DNA of 64,000 nt from Limnoperna fortunei (Eukaryota > Mollusca > Bivalvia > Mytilida > Modiolidae), in the NCBI GenBank assembly GCA_944474755.1, contig OX104112.1, forward strand, positions 53,828,774 to 53,892,773. Direction: 5' to 3'. Shown in pieces: positions 22,069 to 33,090 of this stretch. The notes beneath the pieces were generated by a model that saw only the letters and a list, made by a program, of their open reading frames with translations, was not told the DNA's origin and ran no database searches. The first letter of the stretch is position 1, and each line of letters opens with the position of its first letter. The position numbers and the translations under genes were made by a program.

Positions 22069-23766
22069 TTAGTAAATGACGTCATATAACGCAACTTGTC
22101 CGTTTTCCCGATTGCAGACCAGAAGTCGTTTAGTGTCTTTGTCGTAGTACACAGCACTTGGTTTTTGGAGTCCATCTGAACTGGTCAGTAAAACCTTCTT
22201 TTGGTTACCATCTGGAGAAATGGCCAGAAGTAGATTGTTGTCATCACCAGCTACAAACGTTATACCATAATTATCAACAGCTATGGCTGGATTGCCGTTC
22301 AGTGATTGTAATCGATTACACTGACATGTCCAGATTTCTGTACCTTCCATATCTACACAGTATACACTGTCGGGATTGACAGAGTAGTAAATCTTGTCTT
22401 TCTGTGTAGTAACTTTACACGTATACCGGGCATCGTCGTATATACGTATTGTTTTGATAATATTCCCATCTAGATTTATTACCTTGATTCCCTCTCCCCA
22501 CACCACGGCATATAATTTACCATCGTTGTATGCAATGCCTCTGATCCAAAGTCTGCATATATTCTCCAGAATTTGATTAGCATCGTGACTGTTAATATTT
22601 ACTATGGATATACATGTATTCTCATACGAAACTGCTACCCTCTGTTCATCAATTAGTGTGATGTCAGAAGGGTCATACGGAACACTGATATCACGGTCAT
22701 GTGATCCGTCTTCCTTTAGAATTGTAAGAGATGGCTTATTGTTACTCGCAATCATAATACACTTATTTGGTAGTATTAAGCAGTTCGTTACACTGGAATT
22801 GTTGTCACTCATTTTAATGTTTGTTCTTAGTTTCAACTGTATATTTTCTATTTTATGCACTTGTAGTTCAGATGGACGTTGGTACTGAGCTTGTATTAGC
22901 CGTCGCTCAACATATGGAACTACTGCTTCTTTAGACGTAACTTGTACATCTCCTAAAGAGTCCAAATCCTCAATGAATGTGTGCAATTTCGGGTTGATTT
23001 GTACTGCTATACTTAGCTGTGTGATACTTCTAACGAGAAATTTGACTCCATTTGTTACGTTGACAAAAATATTCAGAATATTCCGAATTCCAACAAACAC
23101 TTGCAAATTTGATGATAATTGTTTCAGGTTTTGTGCATTATCTTTTAAATCAAGAATACTCTTGCGTTCAGTTTCAAGTTTGGTCGTCATCAAAGAAATT
23201 TCTTTCTCGGCTTTTTCAAACTTGGAATTGAGTGTTTTTAATAATTTCTTCTCTAGGCGATCAAAGTGCTTATTTATCTCCTCTCGCTTTGTTGCGATTG
23301 ATTTCTTTGTAAAATCTTCCTGTTCCTTCAGATTTGTTTTATTTTGTTGTAACTGTCGTACTCCGTTTGATATGTTTTCAAGGAGTCCATTTATAGTTTG
23401 TTCTAGGTCGGAAAATGCAGTAGACGTTTTTGCTCCCTTTGCTGCTATATCTAACGGTTTGAGATCTTTACAGCTGTCATGTTTTAATTGACAGCATACA
23501 AAACACACAACACTTTCGTGGATAGGGCAGTAAAAAACCAGCTGTTCACCGTGATCTCCACATTTTAAGCTGATATTTATTTTCTTTGTCTTTTGATACA
23601 CCTCGGTTGTTATTATGTGGTGGTTTCTGAATCTTTCGGCAGCATTGTGACCTCTAGAGCATTCACTGCAGAAACCTTCTTCACAGTCCGTACACCACTG
23701 GCCCGCAGATTTAGTAACATGTTTGTATTGACAAGATTCGCATTGTATTTCGCATGATTCCGCCAT
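22069..23766 (-). CDS. B-box / coiled-coil / beta-propeller protein (TRIM-like, no RING)
   Basis: A 565-residue, single-exon, intact gene. Residues 9-50 form a first B-box-like zinc finger (C9, C12, C25, C28, C33, C36, H40, H49/H50). Residues 69-99 form a second (C69, H72, C80, H83, C88, C91, H96, C99). Roughly 115-215 is a Glu/Lys-rich coiled coil. Residues 325-565 carry repeated strands of an NHL/SMP-like propeller (IASNNKPSLTILKEDG, VDMEGTEIW, LLLAISPDG). There is no RING, so ubiquitin ligase activity is not expected from this chain alone; this layout is common in large bivalve TRIM-like families, often linked to innate immunity by inference. I start at the ATG at 23764-23766 (MAESCEI); the seven codons before it open with TTG and cross a likely splice acceptor (ttgatttacag), so a 5' UTR intron is likely. 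The paralogue at 54363 starts at the same place (MTESSEL). Confidence 0.85.
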   Translation of the reverse strand: MAESCEIQCESCQYKHVTKSAGQWCTDCEEGFCSECSRGHNAAERFRNHHIITTEVYQKTKKINISLKCGDHGEQLVFYCPIHESVVCFVCCQLKHDSCKDLKPLDIAAKGAKTSTAFSDLEQTINGLLENISNGVRQLQQNKTNLKEQEDFTKKSIATKREEINKHFDRLEKKLLKTLNSKFEKAEKEISLMTTKLETERKSILDLKDNAQNLKQLSSNLQVFVGIRNILNIFVNVTNGVKFLVRSITQLSIAVQINPKLHTFIEDLDSLGDVQVTSKEAVVPYVERRLIQAQYQRPSELQVHKIENIQLKLRTNIKMSDNNSSVTNCLILPNKCIMIASNNKPSLTILKEDGSHDRDISVPYDPSDITLIDEQRVAVSYENTCISIVNINSHDANQILENICRLWIRGIAYNDGKLYAVVWGEGIKVINLDGNIIKTIRIYDDARYTCKVTTQKDKIYYSVNPDSVYCVDMEGTEIWTCQCNRLQSLNGNPAIAVDNYGITFVAGDDNNLLLAISPDGNQKKVLLTSSDGLQKPSAVYYDKDTKRLLVCNRENGQVALYDVIY

Positions 23767-23784
23767 TTTCGTCCTGCTGTAAAT
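23767..23784 (-). promoter_or_regulatory. Probable 3' splice site before the start codon
   Basis: On the minus strand a pyrimidine-rich tract ending ttgatttacag stands 10 bases before the ATG. The third paralogue has a similar site, ttcaattgcttttcag, at the equivalent place. This supports an intron in the 5' untranslated region whose upstream exon is not visible. Confidence 0.5.
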
Positions 23785-24480
23785 CAATTAAAATTTAATT
23801 ATAAGTATATATACATATGGAGGTTGTGAACAGGAAAGAAAGACAAAACATACAACTCGAAAAGAACATCAAGTTTACGATTTATTGATTTATAACAATA
23901 ACTGTCTAATTTCACATTAAGGGGCGATAACACCACGTTTACACCGGACCAAATTATTTAATTTTTATTATATTCTGGAAATAAAAAATATATTTGGGTA
24001 GTAGGCAGCGTCTGAATGATGTGGAAGCCTTTTTGTCGGAGAGGGGTAAGGCCGCTTGAGACCTTTAGTGAGTCCAGGGCAGTAAGAGGTTTCCGAGTGC
24101 CAAATCTACCAGGAAGTGATAAAAAATCAAGTATTTTCGACATGTCATAATACATTTTTTAAATGAAATTTAAACGAAACAGAATTATTCTTTTTTTCTT
24201 TTAGCAAAAAGCGTTTGTTTTCGATCTTCCGCATGGCTTCTCTACTGTTTGCAGCCTATAAACTCAATGTTTCTAAACCAAATGTGAATTGACATGTTTT
24301 TAAAGTTAGATCTAAGAAACCCTATGTATTTTTGCGTCTGTCAATTGACAGGAAACGCCAAAATTATTATTTGAAATCACGACGAGGAAACTTTAAATTC
24401 TGTTTTTATTTCAAGAAATCCGATATTGTTTAATTTTCTGCGGGGAAACAAGCAATTAATAACATGGTAAAGTTGCAATT

Positions 24481-25320
24481 AAAAAATCATTAATATTAAT
24501 GAGTAAACTATAACAAAATCTAATTTCTATTTTCTAATAACTGAAAGCAACAAATAAAGCAACGAAGACGCTACAGCATTAAGTAAATGTGTCAGAAATA
24601 GGTTAAAAAGTACATGATAATTTCACGATCCCCGATGACCATAACTGGTGATGTGTTTGCTAAACGCACTGCGGTTTGGGCGTTAAGGAACTTGTGCTCT
24701 GTAATGACCCTATTCCAAAACTTACATGATATAACTAAGTCACGTTTTATTATCAATAATTTTGCATTGTCATAATCAACTACGTTATAACGGCATTGTG
24801 AACGTAACGTAAATCTCGATAGCTTCCGGTTTAGAATATCATATAGGCTATAAAAAGGAATCAACAGTACACACTACTATGAAACTGCATTACAGTTTCT
24901 TCTAGCCTGAGTGAAATTATTCTTAATTTTTGTAAACTCGTGTGATCTCATTTCGTTTCACTCATAAATCCTCCAACTATTTGAAATGAAGCTAATTTAA
25001 TTCAGTGTCATTCAATCTCCAGAAACGCACAAGTGATCTTAAGTCAATAGTGACATTGAGAGCAACGTTCGAAACAATTTAATCGACAGCAGCAGTCGAT
25101 AAAATAAATCTTAAAGCACTGCAACATGATTTGTAAATTTAATTGAAGACTTTTAAAACAGACTAAAATGTGTTAAGCAAACAAATATTTACCTTAAAAG
25201 TTAAAGCAAAATGTTATCATTTCGTCTACTTATATATCGAAAACGTAATAGATAGCATCAAACAGCAAAAAAGCTCATTGGACAATATCGAAAGAAAACT
25301 TTTAACTCTATCGGTTAACA
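24481..25320. other. Intergenic, no gene recognised
   Basis: No coding region or repeat is recognised. A 90-codon minus-strand open frame (24592-24864) has no visible domain and no counterpart near the paralogous genes. Confidence 0.5.
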
Positions 25321-25490
25321 TTGTTTGATTGTTTGTTATATGATGTTTAACGCCACTTTCAGCATTTTGTCAACTATATCTTGGCATCAATTTTTTTATT
25401 GGGCATGGAAGTTGGAGCATAAGTACTTAGAGAATGAACCCTACTTAGGACAGCCACGGTATCAATTCCGTGTGTTCTCCACAATGTAAA
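25321..25490 (-). mobile_element. SINE 3' half, diverged
   Basis: Minus-strand body and tail: gtttaacgccactttcagca, then attgggcatggaagttggag. The match to the full-length SINE at 13997 is clear for the tail and fades towards the head. Confidence 0.6.
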
Positions 25491-25654
25491 AAGACAGAGG
25501 GACTTACCTTCTCTTCCAGTCTGTCAGTCGCAACGGCATGCATGAGAAAATTCGCATTTTCGGCGAAATATGTGTTATATGTCATAAATACGAACACTAA
25601 AAGGGAGGATTAAGTCACAAAAACAGAAACATTGATATTTGCAGTCTTGCCATG

Positions 25655-25845
25655 GGTGGTACTACGAGTCGGAGAAAACTGCCGACATTCGGCAGGTTAT
25701 TTGGCAACCAGTGTAAAATAAGGTTGTGGGTTTTTTCAGGGTTTTTTGGGGTATTGTTGGTTCCTAACTAATAAACACTGATCCCATGATATAGCTGAAA
25801 AGTGGTCACAAATGGAGTTAAACACCATTTAAACAAAATCATACC
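25655..25845. mobile_element. Two facing SINE fragments
   Basis: A minus-strand body fragment (gagtcggagaaaactgccga, then ttcggcaggttat) at 25655-25725 is followed by a plus-strand body and tail (cccatgatatagctgaaaag, then gagttaaacaccattt) up to 25845. The two halves are in opposite orientation, so they are either separate insertions or a rearranged copy. Confidence 0.55.
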
Positions 25846-27636
25846 GAAGCCATTTTGATCCGTGATAACTAGATGATTCCTTTTTGAAACCCACCAATCG
25901 CATACATTGTTGCCAGTGTTTGGCTCCGCGGATGTTAGATCCGGATGTCCTTTGTGATAATGGTAAACAATATAAAAAATAGCAAAAAAAACAAACCCAC
26001 ACAGAATACAATGTAAAATACACAAATTAATAAATGGCTAATCTTGTAATGGACATGTTTGACTACAGTCCTGCCAAACACAATATATTACGGCCTGTAG
26101 TTTCAGTAAAGACAAAATAGTAAATTTCAGCCAATCAGGAGTGCTGGCAGCCATACATTTCTCTGATAAGCACCAAGAAAGGAAATATATTTCAGAGGAC
26201 CAAAATGACCAACCAAAAACAGCTGAAAAGTACTGAGCATTTATAAAAAGCGATTCAATTAACCACATACAAAACAAATCAGAAAAAACCAAATAACAAG
26301 TAAGAAACGGAAACCGAAGCTCCACCATCCATGTGATCAATAGTAGATGACCAATTTACTTTGCCATCGAGTCTCCCCAACCCCTTTTATTTAAAAAATA
26401 ATCAAATAAAAATACATAATTATTTTTAAAGTTGAAACCGTGAAAGCATATTGATACTAAAAATTAGGAACATATATAAAAACTCCAGCCAAAGTACACA
26501 TCATCAATATAAACCTTATTTTGTTCCAAGGACCCTATTGGGGTAAAATATTCGGATTGTTACCCCAAAGTGTAAAACCTGGAGACTCTACAGACAGACA
26601 AATATTAATGTACGTATATATGTGGGCATTTTTTGCGGTAACTTAAAAATTGATAAATAAAAGCCACTTTCTGATAGTTCGGAGTAAACACATGATGTCT
26701 TATCTACATTCATAAAGGGAGATTAAAAACTTAAGTAAGGACTTAATTTGGCGTAGCTACCGAAAAGTAACAATATCTTCATTATTTGTTTACATTGCAC
26801 CGGGAAATTCGTCTACAACGCAATAATCTATCTAGGACTTTTTAGGGATCAGACTACATGACTACAAGTGGACAAATATAAGCAAATATCTCCACAAACA
26901 ACACGCACACACAACTGGCTGGAGCCTACAGATATACCAGTAATGTACAATGTACTTATTCGACATACTTTTATTATTGCAGGTAACGGAATTTTTTCAC
27001 AGATTTTCCGGAAAACATTTGCATTTAAGTGAACAGAATCTCAATAACATTATTCCGAGTATAAACATGAAAATTTTTCATCAGTGTTATACTTTCGTTT
27101 TTAATTTTAATAATTGTTTATGTAAAAACTGTAAATACAAATGATATTTTATACCTACTACATAGATTAAACAATAATAAAAAAAAATACTTTACAATGT
27201 ATTTACCTGATTTAATGTGATCAACGCGATACAAGGATGTATTCTCGTCTGTCATTATTTGTCCTTGAGAGAATAACTTGATACAGGTAATTAGTTTATA
27301 CTGGCAAGTTATTGGTAGATATTTTTAAAAGGTATGTCGATGGCAATCTTATAATAAATCAGATTTCGGAAATTGCTAATATTATATCATATATATTTTT
27401 TTTAAATTCTCCGCAACATTGAAATTCATTTTGTATAATTAGTAAGGTCAAGTAATAAATTATTTTAACATAGTTTGTGAATAATGCTTCTTAATCCGAT
27501 CTTAAAATTTGAAAAAACTCACAAGTAGCAACAAAAGCTATTTTTTCTTTGTCGTTATGAAATAGATTTTGGAGTATTAGTATTGTATTGTTTTCCAGAC
27601 TGTTTTCCCTAGATTGCTGAGATTAACATCAAGTTA
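25846..27636. other. Intergenic, no gene recognised
   Basis: AT-rich sequence with short open frames only. The longest is a 100-codon minus-strand frame at 26038-26340, Leu/Phe/Trp-rich and of no recognised family. No repeat structure is seen by eye. Confidence 0.5.
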
Positions 27637-27895
27637 GGGACCGACTATTTAACTTGCAAGTGGGGGGGGGGGCTTGGTTTTTTCCTAAAAAAATATTTTG
27701 AAAATGATTTTTTATGAAAAAAATACTTTGGAAGCAGAGGGTAAGAAAAAATATTCTGAAGAAGGATTTCTGCTATATAAAATAATGCTAATAATGAAAA
27801 AAAATATTCTGTCGCGACGCCTTCAAAGCGCGGAAAAAAATTTTCTGACCAAAACAAAAAACCAAGGCCCCCCTTCAAGTTAAATGGTCCGTCCC
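27637..27895. mobile_element. PIF/Harbinger-type MITE
   Basis: A 259-bp non-coding element. Terminal inverted repeats start GGGACCGACTATTTAACTTG on the left and, reverse-complemented, GGGACGGACCATTTAACTTG on the right. G-rich tracts and CTTGGTTTTTT follow on both sides. The element is flanked by TTA at 27634-27636 and 27896-27898. A 3-bp TTA target duplication with GGG-starting ends is the hallmark of PIF/Harbinger. There is no transposase inside, so it must be moved in trans. Confidence 0.8.
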
Positions 27896-28254
27896 TTACA
27901 ATACAGCGAAATTTTTTTACGCAAGATAGCAACTTCTCCGCTAAGCACGTCGTCTCAATAAGGTAAAGGAAAGTGGTCAGATCGCATCAACGTGCTAAAG
28001 TGTGATAATATGTATAACATATATTGCAGAAATAAATATCTAAAAAAAATTGTAAGAAGACATAATACAAATCTGACATATACAACTATGCATAACACAA
28101 GTCGTGTTCTTCCCTTGATACAGCTGAACAATTACTTGGCGTTAACTTTAATACATTCACTGCTTTTAAACTTAAATAATTTGATGACAAGTTCTGTATT
28201 TATTTATTCCACGTTAAACACACATTTATATTAGCGAAATCCTTAAGATCACTC

Positions 28255-28625
28255 CCCTGATGGATGATTATGAATAGTTCGTAAATTGGCATGAACTGTT
28301 CAAGAATTATTCATTCACTAATGGACAAGGATTGTTCATGAACTGTAATTTTAAAAGATGCTCATAAATTTCTTGTGTTCATTACATTTCAGAACAAACC
28401 TTGTCCATTTGTTGTTCGGGAACTACTTTTCAAAAGTTTGTGAAGTTTTCATAAAATTTGATAATGAATAATTCTTCAACAGTTCATGAAATTTGTTACT
28501 GAACAATTCTTGAACAGTTCATGAGTTATTCATGAAATTTGTTAATGAACAAATTCTTGAACAGTTCATGAGTTATTTATGAAATTTTTTAATGAACAAT
28601 TCTTGAACAGTTCATACTAATTCAA
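28255..28625. repeat. Palindrome-rich tandem repeat, ~57 bp unit
   Basis: Several diverged units built on tgaacaattcttgaacagtt followed by catgagttattcatgaaatt. The last three units (28470-28620) are the best preserved. Each unit holds the inverted pair tgaacagttca and ttcttgaa, so it can fold. Minisatellite-like. Confidence 0.75.
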
Positions 28626-29039
28626 ACTATTACAACTAGACACTAACAGGAAATTTCATCGATTCAATTAGTTTTAAAAAAATTTAGTCATAAAATTTAC
28701 CATCATTCAACAAAGAATATGTCATTTAATTTAAATTATTATTCAATATAAATGCTCTCCTGTTGAAATATTTCAACAATACAATGAATTTTGTTTTACA
28801 GATTGAATCAGTAATTCTGGACAGGTACTCCTGCCTCCTCAAAAAAGGCTGGATGTCATGATAAGGATGTAACAAAATTTGGTAAGATACATGTTACATC
28901 TACTCTAGATTTCTTCATTCGACCTTATTTAAGATCTATGTAGACACGTGGTCCATGTAATTTTCAAATTACTGTTGTCACCAGTGTGTTAACACTAGGG
29001 ATTGGAGTTCGAGGGTGCTCTAGACTTTAACCGCATAAA
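28626..29039. other. Intergenic with a small SINE body fragment
   Basis: A plus-strand piece, ggtactcctgcctcctcaaa then ggctggatgtcatgata (28822-28870), matches the SINE body. No gene is visible. Confidence 0.45.
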
Positions 29040-30595
29040 AAATAAATGTTTATAATCCAGCCTAAATCACTAACCATAATAATTATACATGTACAAATAG
29101 ACAACATACATGTACGACGTATATACACCTATCGAACTACTTCCGAATACTAACTACCTACCAAAAAACTCTTCTCCGTAAATCTGTCTTTCCAAGCCTT
29201 CATATCTCTGCTTTAAAGCATGCCTGCCTACGAACAAGCTACCTACATAACGTACCCACCTATCCTCTCTACCTATGTCTGTTTTGTACTTTTCACATGG
29301 AGATACATAGAGTCTATTACTGGAGATACCCAGGAAACTATCCAATATTTCAATCAACAAAATCAAAGTCGAGTTATGCTAGACTGGCAAGCTGGAATAC
29401 GAGACCTGTATTCTAGTGGCTTACCATAAACGGGTAAAAAAATATTTTTACAAACGTACATAGTTTAGGAGTAAAATGTATATTGATACTGAAATACCAA
29501 GAAATAATGAAAATACTAGTAAGACAGTATTGTTATTTTGATTTTTCGGAATCCAAATAGACATACGATGAAGCCTGTTAGTCACTAGGTTTTAATTGTA
29601 AAGCCACATGTATAACTACGATATAGCACGTACCTCACACTGTACACAATACAGTTACCAAAGCACAGAATGAAAGAAGTGATGTTATTGGTTAACCTAA
29701 GGAAACAATACGATGGGAAATTATTAGTTTCTAGAATATTTTCGAATGATTGTATATATCTTAGGAAATGTCATTGTTAAACAACATGATCCGCTTATCC
29801 GATTCAACTATTTGCTTAAGGCTTGCAAAAGTGCGATCAGTTCGACAAAATAAGCAGAAACAATATTTGAAGTGAATTTTTAATAGTGCTATTTTGCGCT
29901 GCGAATCATAAAGACACTATTAGTAGTATGTCAATTATAATGTTCAAAGTTATCGGTGGACATTCGGATTGTCGTTTTACCGGATACATGTATCTATTGT
30001 TTTTAACTTGCATGCACTATAATTTTTCTTGGTGGAGTAGGTTAGTGTATTTCTTAAGTGCTATACATACAGGTAAATAATAATTGAGGCAGGGTATGCT
30101 TGACGACAAACTTAACTGACAATTATTTCCATGCACATTCAAGACGAGCATCGAGGAATTCACCTGGTATTTCAACTTTTTTTCGTATACATTCTGAACG
30201 CCGAGATATCTTTAAACAAGTTTTAAAAGCCATTTAAACAATCAGACAAACTGAATACTAGAGTTTAGACTAGAAGTGCAGAGTTAAAACTTGCCATTCT
30301 TACTCAAGATCATTCGTTTATTTCACTTTATGAAAAATTAAACATTAAAGTAACTACAACATAAAAGAGATGAAAATGTTACAACATTTTAATCGATTAT
30401 TATAGAAAGACAAATTGACTGTTAGGAACCATCCATCGCGTAAACGTTCAAATGGAGGTTTGCAGTTCTATAAAGTCATCCGCTGTTGAAATTACACAGG
30501 CGAAGGTGACCTAAAAGAAAAAAAACTGATATTTAATGTGTTAACCTACCATCCTTACTACAAAATGTTGTACGTTTATTTTAGGCACTTCGAAG

Positions 30596-30604
30596 TATAA
30601 TTTA
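30596..30604. repeat. Target-site duplication of the RT element, left
   Basis: The 9-bp tataattta is repeated at 31684-31692. The paralogous empty site (about 49335-49344) reads gttcaattta once. Confidence 0.65.
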
Positions 30605-31421
30605 AAACATTTGATTTTTCGATACTTTATACGGCCATCCCTCATACGCAGCTTAAAACCAGGCTTACAGATCTTATACAACGCTGCTTTTTCAAGCAAA
30701 AATGGAAAGAGACGATAAAATACCAGGTAATTAGTCATGACAGAACTTACTTCGTCATCAATGACTCTAAATCTAATATTAAATATACTGTAAAGCAAAT
30801 CTGTCACATGTTAGATTTTCCGATTGACAACATATTTGTCATGTTTGGAGGACATGTTTTTCAACAGACTGTTGATATTTCAATGGATACTTATTGTGCT
30901 CCTCGACCTGTTTTTGTACTATTATGAGGCTGAGTTCCTAGAAGGCCCGGCCTACTGAAGAAAAAGATAAGACACTGGCCCAGACCTTTTATTTAACATT
31001 CTGCTATATTGATGATGTTTTGTCCCTCATCAATGCTAAATTTGGTGACTATTTACATTCAATTTACCCTACCGAGCTTGAAACTAAAGACACCACCAAT
31101 ACACTAAGGTCAGCCTCTTACTTAGACCTACTTCTAGAAATAGACTCAGGAAAACTACAACTAGACTCTAGCAACATTCCAGCAGCTCCAGCGTATTGTG
31201 TGTACATTTCACAACTAATACGTTTTTCTAGATCCTGCGATTGCTATTCCGATTTTCTAAACCGATCACTGCTGTGGACTGCTAAACTACTCAAACAAGG
31301 GTTCGTTGTACTTAGGTTGATGTTATCTCTCCAGAATTTCTATTGTCGTATCCATGACTTAATTGATCGTTATGGGAAATCAGTGTCTCGAATACGATCT
31401 GACATTTTTGCTGAGTCATAG
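30605..31421 (+). pseudogene. Reverse transcriptase pseudogene (Penelope-like)
   Basis: An RNA-to-DNA polymerase relic. The first block is open from 30605 to about 30914: FKTFDFSILYTAIPH (motif A Asp), then MLDFPIDNIFVMFGG and HVFQQTVDISMDTYCAP. The expected PMGTNCAP is altered to SMDTYCAP. About 8 bases are missing after CAP, shifting the frame to DLFLYYYEAEFLE. Further shifts follow before the catalytic YIDDVLS (about 31002). The last block (31020-31421) reads NAKFGDYLHSIYPTELETKD, then SNIPAAPAY, RIHDLIDRYGKSVS and a stop. Part of the segment before SNIPAAPAY is deleted. It is inactive, but both catalytic motifs are still legible. Confidence 0.75.
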
Positions 31422-31683
31422 GTAGTGGTTCCTATTTCTGGATTTGACTTTTCCCTAGAAATGACAATGAGTAACTCGACGGGTGTCTAATTAGAGGCAG
31501 GCACTGCTTACTCGTCAGGAGCACCTGAGTGCACCTATGGTTTTTATTGGGTTCGGGCTACTCTCTTTCTGGGTTTTATGTTTTTGGTTTTTGTATTGTA
31601 TTTGTCTATATCCGGATTTGTAACTGTCGCTTGGCTTTTAGCTCTTGTTGTTTGGTCGGGTTTCTTTGCTATTGTCTTAAAAC
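30605..31683 (+). mobile_element. Penelope-like retroelement, 5'-truncated
   Basis: The insertion is defined by comparing duplication copies: present here, absent at 49335. It includes an RT domain (30605-31421) and a 3' tail (gtctaattagaggcaggcac to tccggatttgtaac). Class is assigned from the RT wording (DFSxLYTxIPH, FVMFGGHVFQQT, YIDDVLS), which matches the abundant Penelope-like RTs of aquatic animals by general knowledge. No endonuclease domain is visible. Confidence 0.7.
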
Positions 31684-31897
31684 TATAATTTATCATACTA
31701 TCATGAAATTTGTGTCCTTTTAAACAAGCTGATCTCGCAAAAGATATCATTTTATTTTAAAATCCATAATTGTACATACATTTCATAAAATAAAACAGAT
31801 ATTGCATACTAGTTAAAACTTGACTAAGCAAAATTGGAAAAATAAATGTCAAATTTGAACGAAATGCTGGTTAGAATCTCACTTAAATCTTTTTTTC

Positions 31898-32022
31898 TAC
31901 CGCAGGTCGGGGGTTTTCTCCGGGTACTCCGGCTTCCTCCCCCAATAAAAACTGGACGCCATGATATAGCTGAAAAATTGCTGAAATTGGCGTTAAACAC
32001 CATCAAACAAAAACAAACAATA
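31898..32022 (+). mobile_element. SINE, 5'-truncated
   Basis: Only body and tail are present: taccgcaggtcgggggtttt, then ctccgggtactccggcttcc, ctgaaaaattgctgaaattg, gcgttaaacaccatcaaac and AAACAAACAA. The sequence is close to the full-length SINE at 13997. The minus-strand open frame over it is an artefact. Confidence 0.85.
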
Positions 32023-33090
32023 AATCTTTTTTAATCTACGGTTCTCAACAATTGATCGGTTTAGAATACTGTCATAATAAACAATAAGGACGTCATAAAC
32101 AAACCACTTTCATTTACCGCGTATTCACGTCCTGTCCATAAAATTTGGGTTGGAGGAATTTTATTTCATTTCGAAAACTTAATGCTTTTTGAAATTAGAG
32201 AAACCGAATCTTACACTAGTACTTTTAGATTATCGGATTTCTCCAGTCTCGATAATTCCCTCCTCTATTTACCATGCAATCATTACATAAGCTGTACGAT
32301 AAGTGTATCTGAATAAATGTTTGATTTTTTTGTAGTGCCGAATAAAGTCTCCCGTGTCCTCATTTTCTTACAATATAAATATTCTGTTCTTGTTTAAAAC
32401 ATGATATCGAATACGATATCACTACAATACGCGCTGAAAATGTCATGTAAGAGTCAGTAAGAAGTATATGTTTTTCATTAGCCTGATTAGTTTTAGTTTA
32501 GTTTAAGGGTGCATGAGAAAATATTGCGTACATTGCTTAAATATATACGGTTTATTTGTACTTGCAGCAAAACATTTTCTAAGGCTTGTACAAATAAATT
32601 ATATATTTTCTAACCACATCAATAGTAAACACGCTTCGGCCAAATTTTAATTAGACTGTCATTTAATAAAGTATTTTTAGATTTATTTTCCTGTCATCGA
32701 TATTTGAAATACTTAGTATTGCTGAAAGCGACATTACAAACACATTATCCCCTGCAGTTCATGGCATAAAACTTTATTTTATAATTTAATAATTGAACAA
32801 TTTTCAATAAAATTTTGTTCTATTTAATGAAATTGTTCAATTTTTTACTTATTCACGACTACTGTTTAACAATTCATCCGGGTTTGGTTGGAATGCCGTC
32901 CATCATCTCCACAAAAAACTTTTATAGAATAAGTGTAACTTAACAACATTACAGTTTTATCTTCAATTTTAGCAATTTTTATTGTGTGAATTTTACAACG
33001 TGCTTTTAAAAGAAACAAGAGAATAGATTTTACATTAATTATTTATATTAATTTCTGTATGAAAACAACAATTGCACTGGTAAATAATGT
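32023..33090. other. Intergenic, no gene recognised
   Basis: AT-rich downstream flank of the second B-box pseudogene. A small inverted repeat (gaacaatttt, then aaattgttca) lies near 32794-32840. Nothing else is recognised. Confidence 0.5.

Larger units (their letters stand above)
18840..24480. repeat. Segmental duplication 3, copy A (carries the intact B-box gene)
   Basis: Paralogous in order and orientation to 50230-54690. Shared landmarks: gagctgtttaac (18856 and 50248), actttaaatatga (19329 and 50967), gcacacttatttaccac/ata (20796 and 52022), the B-box gene, and cttcaagaaatc beyond its start (24410 and 54613). Copy A differs by the reversed 11-bp array at 21662-21957, which copy B lacks. 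Confidence 0.75.
29040..31895. repeat. Segmental duplication 2, copy A
   Basis: Direct paralogue of 47950-49545. Shared landmarks: taatccagcctaaatcac (29052), tccgattcaactatttgctt then aaggcttgcaaaagtgcgat (29800), a SINE fragment (30085-30135), and ccataattgtacat (31763). Copy A is about 1.1 kb longer because a reverse-transcriptase element inserted at 30605. Confidence 0.8.

Noticed and set aside
22973..23491. Plus-strand open frame of 172 codons
   Set aside because: Antisense shadow of the coiled-coil region of the intact B-box gene.
23767..23787. Seven extra N-terminal codons for the intact B-box protein
   Set aside because: They begin at a TTG, cross a probable splice acceptor, and are not shared by the third paralogue.
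26038..26340. 100-codon minus-strand frame, hydrophobic
   Set aside because: No recognised domain, no conserved neighbour and no splice or promoter context; such lengths occur by chance.
28255..28625. Possible CRISPR-like array (also 49780-50045 and 7105-7360)
   Set aside because: Units are contiguous and diverged, with no unique spacers and no cas genes; eukaryotic minisatellites fit better.
30541..30807. 88-codon minus-strand frame, similar to a plus-strand frame at 41994-42197
   Set aside because: Both are antisense to homologous reverse-transcriptase blocks (KTFDFSxLYT region); the similarity reflects the RT, not a new gene.
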